Assembly: GCF_016424485.1 (NCBI RefSeq)
Contig: NZ_JAELUP010000012.1
Coordinates: 1-64,000 of the forward strand
Direction of reading: 5' to 3'
DNA: 64,000 bases
Source of the DNA: Paenibacillus roseus
Lineage (GTDB): Bacteria > Bacillota > Bacilli > Paenibacillales > Paenibacillaceae
The notes under the pieces were generated by a model. That model did not search any database and had not been told where the DNA came from. It saw only the letters and a program-made list of their open reading frames with translations. Each line of letters begins with the position of its first letter. Positions within the stretch are counted from its first letter, which is position 1. Below are positions 17,634-25,700 of the stretch, piece after piece. A program made the translations under genes and the position numbers.

Positions 17634-18209
17634 ATGGCGGAGATTGATCGCAGAAAGGAAGTATTAAAGGCGGCATCCCAGTCCTTTTCCTTATACGGCT
17701 ACAAGGCGACGACGATGGATCAGATTGCCAAAATCGCAAGGGTAGGCAAAGGTACGATCTACACCTTTTTTGAGAGCAAGGAAGAACTGTTTCAGGAAAT
17801 TATGATGCAGATTAATGCGGAAATTCAGGAGCTTGCCCAGCTCATATACCGGGAAGAGAAGTCCTTTCAGGAAAATATGAGAGCGATCTTGCAGGAGGTC
17901 CTGACCTATCGCAGCAATCATCCTTTAGTTGCTCAGCTTGTCCATGAAATTCGGGATATCGGAACGCCGGAGGCGATGGAGGGCGTCCGTCAGACGGAAG
18001 AAGCGCTTATTCAATACGTTAAGCTCAAGGTGGAGGAATATACGCGGCGTGGTGAATTGAAGCCGAGCGACCCGGAAATTACTGCCTACATGTTGGTGAA
18101 GACGTATTTGATGCTGACGAGGGAATGGTCCAGCACACGGGAACCGCTGGCTGATGAGCGCATTCTGGAGCTTGTGGAGTTTTACTTCTTGTATGGGGTC
18201 GGGAAGTAA
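17634..18209 (+). CDS. TetR-family transcriptional regulator
   Basis: A 191-residue regulator with an N-terminal TetR helix-turn-helix (~res 10-55; ATTMDQIAKIARVGKGTIY matches the family pattern) and a helical ligand-binding domain. It precedes the YhgE/Pip-family gene on the same strand. TetR genes often sit in front of such membrane proteins and control them, so it probably regulates its own unit. The ATG has AAAGGGG ~12 nt upstream. Confidence 0.88.
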   Translation: MAEIDRRKEVLKAASQSFSLYGYKATTMDQIAKIARVGKGTIYTFFESKEELFQEIMMQINAEIQELAQLIYREEKSFQENMRAILQEVLTYRSNHPLVAQLVHEIRDIGTPEAMEGVRQTEEALIQYVKLKVEEYTRRGELKPSDPEITAYMLVKTYLMLTREWSSTREPLADERILELVEFYFLYGVGK

Positions 18210-18398
18210 GGGATAAGGGACATCTTGCTCTGGCGAGGATGCCAAGCGAACAGGATTCTCTCAAGAGGTGGGGAAGATGCTGCTGTACGAGAGGAGGCTT
18301 GCCTGCCATTATGGGGGCGGGCACTTATCGCACACTGAATTGACCGAAATATCAAATTAGTTCTGTGGTTCTTATTCGGACAACAAGGGATGGTTTCA

Positions 18399-20615
18399 AT
18401 GCAGATGCTTAGGGCAGAGTGGAATAAAATTTTTAGCAGGCCAATGACGGTCATTACGATTGTGGGGCTGCTGTTTGTGCCCTTCTTTTACGGGCTGATC
18501 TTTCTGTCGGCGTATTGGGACCCTTATGGGAATACAGATCAGCTCCCTGTTGCAGTTGTTAACCAGGATGATGGCGCGGAATACCAAGGCGCGCAACTGG
18601 AGGTTGGTAAAAATCTGGTCGATCATTTGAAGGACAATGATACCTTTAAATGGACGTTTACGGATAAAGAGACGGCACTGAAAGGTCTTGAACAGGAAAA
18701 ATATTACCTTGTAATCGAGATTCCGGCAGACTTCTCTAAGGATGCCGCAACAGTGTTGGACAAGCAGCCGAAGAAAATGCAGCTCAACTATTATACGAAT
18801 CCCGGCAAGAACTATCCGGGGGCGCAAATCAGCGCGACGGCTATGGTTAAAATTAATGAGCAGATTGACGCCGAGGTAACGAAGGAGTACACACGCTCGT
18901 TATTTGACAGTCTGGAAGATGTCTCCTTGAGCTTTCAAAAGGCCAGTGATGCGGCTGGTAAAATTGAAGACGGCTCGCGCGAGGTAGAGGATGGCGCCAA
19001 AAAGCTGAACGATAAGCTGGAAGAACTGGCATCCAGCACGATTACGTTCAATAAGGGCGTCGCGGATGCCGCGAGTGGAGCTGGCAAACTGCAAAACGGG
19101 CTGCAAGATGCAAGAAGCGGCTCTGTCAAGCTGCACGATGGGCTAAAAGGATTGGAGAACGGAACCCAATCACTTGAGCAGGGGGCGGTCAAGCTGCAAG
19201 GCGGATTAGGCCAGCTTGCATCCGCGGGCAATCAACTGCATGCCGGGGCGAAGGAACTAAGCGGCGGTCTTGCCAGTCTGAACAGCGGCCTTCAAACCTC
19301 ATCGTCGGGAGCGGACAAGCTTAATGAGCAGATGGCGGCCTATAATGCCAAGCTGCAGGAGCTTGGCGCCGCAATGAAGAGGGAAGTGGAGAAGGAGCAG
19401 GCAGATCCGACAGTGCTGAAGAAGCTGTCTGCTGCTCTGAATGAGCTGGAGCAGAGCGGAAAACAGCTTCAGGCGGCAATCGGGCAGTTGGCGGCAGGCC
19501 AGTTGCAGCTTGCGGCAGGCGCACAACAACTGACAGAGGGCAGCGGCAAGCTGGGAGATAATTTGGGCGCGCTTGCCGCAGGGATCGAGAATGCCAAAGC
19601 CGGGGCAGTTGAGTTGACAGCTGGCAGCGGGGCCTTGCAGAAGGGGGCGGCACAACTGGTCCAGGGCGGAAGCAGTCTGTCTGATGGATTGGACAAGCTG
19701 GTCCAGGGACAGCATAGTCTGGTGGCCGGGATGGGTAAGATCAGCGATGCTTCCGGCAAGCTGCAATCTGGGTCCCGACAGCTTGCGGACGGCTCCGACA
19801 ATTTGCATACCGGGGCAAAAAGTCTTAGCGACGGAACGGGCAAGCTTCATAGCGCCCTGAGGGACGGAGCGGAGAAAACCGGGGTACAGGCAGATGAAGG
19901 CAACTATGATATGTTTGCTACGCCGACTGAGCTCATCGGGAACAAGCTGCATGATATTACCTCTTACGGGGTGGGGCTTGCTCCGTATATTTTGAGCATT
20001 GCGCTCTATGCGGGAACGATGATGTTCGCCTCCGGCTATCCGCTTAAAGAGGCAGCCATTCGACCGCGGAGGGGACTTGCATGGTTCACAAGCAAGCTGA
20101 GTGTCGTTGTCTTGGTAAGTCTGCTCTCCTCGATTCTCGCAGATTCCATTCTTATCTGGGGAGTCGGGCTTGAGGTGCAGAACATCTGGCTGTTCTATCT
20201 GTTCACCTTTATTACCAGCATGGCCTTCTTCTCCATTGTATTTTTCTTGTATGCGGCACTGAACAATGTAGGGCTATATGTGGCTTTCCTGCTCTTGCTG
20301 CTGCAAATCGGGGGAAGCGGAGGGACGTTCCCGAGCCTGCTGACTCCGGGTTTTTTCCAAGCGATTCATCCGTACTTGCCAATGACACATTCGATCAACG
20401 GGTTTCGCCAGATTATCTCGATCGGCACCGATTACAGTCTGGTCTGGGAGCAGGCAACGTTCTTAAGCGGGTATATCGCGGTCTTCCTGCTGCTGGCGGC
20501 GCTCACCTTTATTTTGCGCACCCGGCATATTGCGAAAACAGGCCATTGGGAGCATACCTCCATTGTGGATGAGAACAGCGCCGACATGGTTCAGAAAAAG
20601 AAAAGTGATCTGTAA
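18399..20615 (+). CDS. YhgE/Pip-family membrane protein
   Basis: A 738-residue protein of the YhgE/Pip (phage infection protein-like) family, related to ABC-2-type membrane components. One N-terminal helix (~res 15-40) is followed by a long extracellular region (~res 45-510) and five C-terminal helices (~res 525-700). The extracellular part contains many LxxGxxxL-type repeats rich in Gly, Leu, Ala and Gln (~res 185-500), expected to form a long helical stalk. In other Firmicutes such proteins serve as phage receptors or act in type VII-like export. The ATG at 18399 is 9 nt from AAGGG; an ATG at 18390 is directly on it. It probably forms a unit with the tetR gene 190 nt upstream. Confidence 0.88.
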   Translation: MQMLRAEWNKIFSRPMTVITIVGLLFVPFFYGLIFLSAYWDPYGNTDQLPVAVVNQDDGAEYQGAQLEVGKNLVDHLKDNDTFKWTFTDKETALKGLEQEKYYLVIEIPADFSKDAATVLDKQPKKMQLNYYTNPGKNYPGAQISATAMVKINEQIDAEVTKEYTRSLFDSLEDVSLSFQKASDAAGKIEDGSREVEDGAKKLNDKLEELASSTITFNKGVADAASGAGKLQNGLQDARSGSVKLHDGLKGLENGTQSLEQGAVKLQGGLGQLASAGNQLHAGAKELSGGLASLNSGLQTSSSGADKLNEQMAAYNAKLQELGAAMKREVEKEQADPTVLKKLSAALNELEQSGKQLQAAIGQLAAGQLQLAAGAQQLTEGSGKLGDNLGALAAGIENAKAGAVELTAGSGALQKGAAQLVQGGSSLSDGLDKLVQGQHSLVAGMGKISDASGKLQSGSRQLADGSDNLHTGAKSLSDGTGKLHSALRDGAEKTGVQADEGNYDMFATPTELIGNKLHDITSYGVGLAPYILSIALYAGTMMFASGYPLKEAAIRPRRGLAWFTSKLSVVVLVSLLSSILADSILIWGVGLEVQNIWLFYLFTFITSMAFFSIVFFLYAALNNVGLYVAFLLLLLQIGGSGGTFPSLLTPGFFQAIHPYLPMTHSINGFRQIISIGTDYSLVWEQATFLSGYIAVFLLLAALTFILRTRHIAKTGHWEHTSIVDENSADMVQKKKSDL

Positions 20616-20622
20616 TACAGGC

Positions 20623-20657
20623 ACAGGCTTGCGGAATTAATCCGTAGGCCTGTTTTT
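20623..20657 (+). terminator. Terminator after yhgE-like gene
   Basis: ACAGGCTTGCGGA (20623-20635) pairs imperfectly with TCCGTAGGCCTGT (20641-20653), followed by a T-run. Confidence 0.75.
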
Positions 20658-20743
20658 GTGCTTGACAGACAAATGTTAGCGGTTTTTCGACACATGGGTT
20701 ATAATGGACAAGTCTGAAAAATTAGGCTGGTGGAGAATGAGAA

Positions 20744-21244
20744 ATGGAAAATCTTCAGGAGTTTGTCACACAATACGGCTACATTGCAATTTTTCTGCTG
20801 CTGTCTTTAGGCATTATCGGTTTGCCTGTTCCGGATGAAGTGCTTATGACCTTTGTCGGCTACTTATGCTCACAGGGCGTGTTAACTTATATATTCGCGG
20901 TGGCAGTGGCCTTCGCCGGCGCGATGTTTGGCATGATGCTCAGTTATTTTATTGGGAAAAAGGTTGGCAAGCCGCTTCTATGGCGATATGGGAAATGGCT
21001 CTTCCTGACGCCAAAGCGGCTGGCCAGGGTAGAAGGCTGGTATCAAAAATATGGCATGTGGACGGTCGTATTCGGCTATTATGTACCGGGCGTCCGGCAC
21101 TTGACCTGCTATTTGGCAGGCGTGACGGGAATCAGGCCGCGTACGTATGTCCTGTTTGCCGGGCTAGGGGCAATAATTTGGTGTACGGTTTTCATTACGA
21201 TTGGCTTTTATATCGGGACCATTCATTACCTGAAGCTGAAATAA
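20744..21244 (+). CDS. DedA-family membrane protein 2
   Basis: A 166-residue DedA/VTT protein very similar to the product of 16678-17181, sharing the LPVPDEVLMTFVGYL segment, the KRLxRxEGWxxKYGMWTVVFGYYVPGVRH region and the C-terminal membrane helices. As in the paralogue, a role in lipid carrier translocation and membrane homeostasis is likely by family. A TATAAT at 20700-20705 lies upstream without a clear -35. The NUDIX gene follows 60 nt downstream and may be cotranscribed. Confidence 0.9.
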   Translation: MENLQEFVTQYGYIAIFLLLSLGIIGLPVPDEVLMTFVGYLCSQGVLTYIFAVAVAFAGAMFGMMLSYFIGKKVGKPLLWRYGKWLFLTPKRLARVEGWYQKYGMWTVVFGYYVPGVRHLTCYLAGVTGIRPRTYVLFAGLGAIIWCTVFITIGFYIGTIHYLKLK

Positions 21245-21304
21245 CAGTGCTGAAAGGGCAACAGTTATCGCTTCGCCATTTCTGATATGGAGGGGAACAA
21301 AACT

Positions 21305-22048
21305 TTGACCCTTTTAATGTTTGCACTCCTATTTGTTGGCAGTGTTATACTCATGATGTCTACCCCTTATGCGATTGTGATTTTGGGCTCGCTGCTGCTT
21401 GCTATCGTTATTAATGTGTTAATGAAGCAGAACTTGTTGAGGAAGGATATGGAGGAAATCAAGGAGCTGCTTATGGAAGAGAAAGAAGCGAGGAAGAACC
21501 TGGAATTTCAAACAGACAGAAGGCCGCCGGAACTGCCTGAAGCGCTGACGCGGACGGTGAATTGGGGGCCGGTGCAAGCAGACTTTACGCGCGAATACGA
21601 CCTGAACAGCGGGAAAGTCAGCAATATCAGCATGGTTCCTTTCGTTGAGGAGCAATGTGTCATGTTCCAACTGGAGAGTGGAAGCTGGGAGCTTCCAGGG
21701 GGGACGCTGGAGCCAGGTGAGCACTTTATGCAAGGGTTGCGCCGGGAGATTGCCGAGGAGCTGGGGGCAGAACTGAAATCTTATTATGTCATTGGCCAGT
21801 TCAGTTGCCGCTCTCTAGCGGATAAGCCCTATCGTCCGCATATTCCTCATCCGGAGTTTGTCAGACTGGTGGGTTATGGCGATGTCGAATTGTTGGGGCC
21901 GCCGCTCAATCCGCCAGACGGAGAGCAGGTGGCGGCTGTCGTATTGATGGATATTGAGGAGGCTGTCAGTTGCTTCGAAGAGCAGGGGCGTGATGACTTG
22001 GCTGGCCTTTACTGGCTGGCCCACAGCATTCGAGCAACCAAGGCGTAA
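21305..22048 (+). CDS. Membrane-anchored NUDIX hydrolase
   Basis: A 247-residue protein with two N-terminal hydrophobic segments (~res 1-40), a short charged stretch, then a NUDIX domain (~res 90-235). The Nudix box GGTLEPGEHFMQGLRREIAE-L-E is nearly canonical (Gx5Ex7REUxEExGU), so it should hydrolyse a nucleoside diphosphate linked to another group; the substrate is unknown. A membrane-linked NUDIX is uncommon. The TTG at 21305 follows GGAGGGG at good spacing; an ATG at 21287 overlaps that site. Confidence 0.82.
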   Translation: MTLLMFALLFVGSVILMMSTPYAIVILGSLLLAIVINVLMKQNLLRKDMEEIKELLMEEKEARKNLEFQTDRRPPELPEALTRTVNWGPVQADFTREYDLNSGKVSNISMVPFVEEQCVMFQLESGSWELPGGTLEPGEHFMQGLRREIAEELGAELKSYYVIGQFSCRSLADKPYRPHIPHPEFVRLVGYGDVELLGPPLNPPDGEQVAAVVLMDIEEAVSCFEEQGRDDLAGLYWLAHSIRATKA

Positions 22049-22093
22049 ATGGCTGTTGTCAATCCGGATACCTGAATAAAGGAGGCAGTATGT

Positions 22094-22451
22094 ATGGAAC
22101 AGGTCATGTTTATCGAAATCGGGATGGGTACGGATCTGCACGGTCAGAATATTACGAAAGCGGCTGTACGTGCGGTGAAAAATGCGATTCATCATAACTC
22201 AATGCCCGGTCTTCGCTCGGTACTGCCCGGAGGAACGCTTGATCATATGAAGGTGCATGTGAAGCTGGCGCTGCCCTGCGACAAGGAACTGTTGCGCGGA
22301 GGAGGTCAGGGACGCATTGCCTTACGGACAGGTGACCATTGAGGTAATGGACGGGGGAATGCTGACGACTAGTGGTATCGTGTTGCCCGATAAAGATGAT
22401 AAGAACGATCTGATCTATGTTGTGATTGCCTCTGTCGAGGTCGGATATTAA
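22094..22451 (+). pseudogene. Lin0512-family gene, frameshifted
   Basis: The frame from 22094 (RBS GGAGG) encodes 68 residues typical of the Lin0512 family (MFIEIGMGTDLHGQN, HNSMPGLRSVLPGG, HMKVHVKLALP) and then runs into an unrelated tail ending at 22342. The family continues in the +1 frame from 22299: ...VRDALPYGQVTIEV..., DGGMLTTSGIVLPDK and the usual end ASVEVGY followed by a stop at 22449-22451. One extra G near 22298 explains it (CGCGGAGGAGG). The function of the family is unknown. Either the gene is broken or the base is a sequencing error. Confidence 0.85.
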
Positions 22452-22520
22452 TCAATCTGATGCAGCCTTGGGCTGCGTGCGGATATCGGGGAACTGTGCA
22501 GCAATCGATTTTACTTTCAC

Positions 22521-22561
22521 AAGGTCTTCTATTCCTGGCAAAGGAATAGCGGCCTTTTTTT
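22521..22561 (+). terminator. Terminator upstream of SLH protein
   Basis: AAGGTC-TTCTATTCC (22521-22535) pairs with GGAATAG-GGCCTT (22543-22555) followed by seven T residues. It ends the Lin0512 unit or attenuates read-through into the SLH gene. Confidence 0.82.
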
Positions 22562-22710
22562 GCGTTCTCTATTTGCAAGCATGGGGAAGGTTGCTTGAAC
22601 TTCCTGTAATCTACCTAGACAACTTGATTCATGAACTATATGATAAATTTCGGAAAGAGTGTATCGTTCAACGTCTGGGACTACAGAAACAGGAAGGGAT
22701 GAAAATTGCA

Positions 22711-25700
22711 ATGAAATTGCGTTTAAAATGGAGAGCATCTGCTGCGCTCATGATGGCGTGGCTGTATATATTCTCTACATTGACCGCACCAGTTGCGGAA
22801 ATGGATCGTGCTTTCGCAGCTGGCGGTGATGCGGTCAATCCGGATGTTGCCGGGGCGATCGGGAAGGTGAGCAGCTATCTGCTCGCACAAAGCAAAATTT
22901 ATGACTGGCAAGCTATCGGTCTGACACGGGCGGGGAAGCAGGTGCCTGCAAGCTACAAGACAGCTTTGAGGCAGGATATTGCAGAGCTTTACAAGCCGAA
23001 TGCACCGAAAGCGCCTGTAACCGATTATGCCAGGCTGGCGCTCGCCGCTTCCGCGGTGATCGGGAATGCAACTGACGCGTCAGGTTATAATCTCATTGAA
23101 AGTATCTATAATTCGGACATCCGCGAGCTTAATGCCGCAGTCTTTGCACTGATTGCATATGATTCAAAATCGTACACTGTGCCGGAGGATGCGAAGGCCA
23201 GCCGGGCCAATCTGTTGAAGCTGATTACAGACAAGCAGCTTGCGGACGGTTCGTTCGGATTGGGTATTGATATGACGGCGATGGCGCTGACCGGAATTGC
23301 GACTTACAAGGACCAGCCGGAAATCAAAACGGCTGCCGATAAAATCGTCGCCTGGCTGAAATCATCAGGCCGCGGCGTGGATGCGGAAAGTATCGCTCAA
23401 ACGATTATCGGTCTGACATCGTATGGTGTAGATCCGACAAGCGCAGATTTTACGAGCAATGGCGTGAATCTGGTGCAGCAGCTTCTGGAGTACCAGAATA
23501 GCGACGGCAGCTTTAGTCATCTTATAGGGCAAGCCGCAAACGGTCTGGCTACGGAGCAGGCTCTGCAAGCATTGGTTGCCTATGATCTGTTCACGAAAAA
23601 CGAAGGCCCGCTCTACCGTTTCCCGGATCAGGGTACCCCTGTTGCGCCTAATGTGTCGCTTACGGTAGAGGGCCCGCAAGGTCCGGTTACTTCGGGTGAA
23701 GCGAAAGGATTCAACGCGCTTGCCGCCCTGAAGTCGCTTCTTCAAGAGAAGTCCATTGCTTATACCGTAAAACAATCATCTGGGGGTTCTTATGAAATAT
23801 CTATAGACAAAATTTCAGAGGGGTTAATGGGGGGAGATGACGGCTGGATGTTTGCCGTCCAGCGCGAAAGCCAGCTGCTTTTCCCTGATGGAAGCATGGC
23901 GGATTTCGTGCCGGAATCCAATGACCGGATTATCGTGTACTATGGTGATTACTCGGCTACACGCATTGTCAGCTCTGTAACGACAGACCCGGTTGAACCA
24001 CAGGATGAACAGCCGTTTACCTTGACTGTCCTTGCCACAGGCAGAGTGTGGGACGCTGCTGCCAATCAGGCAATTATTGAAGAGAAACCGGCAGCAGGCG
24101 TAAAAATTCAAATCGGAGATATTTCTCTAACGACTGGCACAGATGGCAAGGCCAAGCTGGAGGAAGGTCTTCCGGCAGGCAGCTATGATATAACGATTAC
24201 CGGCTACCGGGAGAGTGCAGTTCCAAGCATTGTCCGCAGCACAAGCAAGCTGAAGGTAGCTGGACAGGTGATGACCACCAGCCATTACCGGATTGAAGGC
24301 ATCGCCGGAGAAATCATCAGCGGTGAAGCGACAGGTAAAAATGTGTATCAGGCTGTTGAGAATTTGCTGAATGCGAATCGTATTTACTTTGAATATGAAC
24401 AGTATAGTTTTGGGAAGCTTATCACTTCTATTAATAATGAATCATCAAATTCAAATATTGGTTATTGGAATTTTGCTGTGCATCGCGACGGTCATTGGAT
24501 TTATCCTGACGTCGGGATGGAAGGCTTCCAGCCGTTAGTAGATGATAAAATTGTCGTGTACTTGAGCGGGACTGAAACCCAGCTTGTAAACTCGGCTACC
24601 GTCCTCCCTGCCGTTCCGAAATCCGGACAGCCTTTTAAGGTATTGGTTCAAAGCATTACATGGATTTGGGATAATGATAAGAACGCTAATGTGCCTGTAA
24701 CAGGCCTGGCTGCCGGGGCAGAGGTGCAGATCGGAAACTATAGAGCTGTTACAGATGCAGAAGGCATCGCACAATTCGCAGGGATTGAGGCTGCAGGCAG
24801 CTATGAGCTGACGGTGACCGGCTATAATGGCGATAAGGCACCTTTGTTTGTCCGCCATGTTTCTACGATGAAGGTGACCGGCCTTCCGAAGACAACAAAT
24901 ACGTACCGTGTAGAAGGGCCTAAGGGTGCAATTCTTGCTCCGAAAATAACGACAGCATACAGTGCGTTGGAGGGACTGCTGGCAGCTCTTCAAGCAGAGA
25001 ACATTCGACCCCATGTAAAACATAGTATTTATGGCAGCTACATTGACTCCATTAGTGGCATTGATGCGGGGAGCTATGGTGTATTCAGCGGCTGGAACTA
25101 TGCGATTCGCAGAGGTGGGGAATGGATTTACCCGCCTGTCGGCATCGGAGAATTCTCCTTGCACAATCAGGATGAAGTCGTAGTTTACTTCGGCGATTTT
25201 ACTACTCAGCTTCCGGGCAGCATCATTGTAAGCCCGGCACAGCCGCAGGGTGGGGCAACCTTTAACGTGGCCGTCACGAAGCTGCAATGGGATTGGAATG
25301 CGTCGGAGTTTATTTCCAGCAAGGCCAGTGGCGTGCTGGTAGAGGCCGGCGGCAAATCAGCCACGACAAACGGGAACGGCATTGCCACTTTTGCAGGGGG
25401 TCTGCCTTCAGGCAGCTACACGATGACGATCTCGCAATATACGGATCAATCGCCGGGTATTGTCCGTATGGAGAAATCGCTAACGGTTGTCTCTTACAGT
25501 CCTGGTGGCGGGGGCGAGGTTACAGAGACGGTTTCCCTGTCGGTAACCGGACATAGCAAGAAGGGTACCATTATTGGCACAACAAGTACTCGATTGGAGC
25601 AGGATGATACAGCATACAGCGTATTGAAGCGGATTCTTGACGAGCACGGAATCAGCCATGCGAAAAGAGGCTCCGGGGATTCCTTGTATGTATCCGGCAT

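Noticed and set aside
19299..19952. Minus-strand open frames opposite the YhgE-like stalk
   Set aside because: The Leu/Gln/Ala repeat codons on the plus strand keep the reverse frame open; composition is abnormal for a protein.
20662..20705. TTGACA and TATAAT before the second DedA gene as one promoter
   Set aside because: The spacer is 32 nt, too long for a sigma-A promoter; the TATAAT may still be used with another -35.
22452..22710. Possible cobalamin riboswitch before the DUF4430 protein
   Set aside because: The region lacks the conserved GCCACTG B12-box and shows only a simple terminator-type hairpin.
22426..22710. Upstream extension of the large SLH protein
   Set aside because: The 95 extra residues read through the terminator hairpin and overlap the end of the Lin0512 gene; a normal signal peptide begins at 22711.
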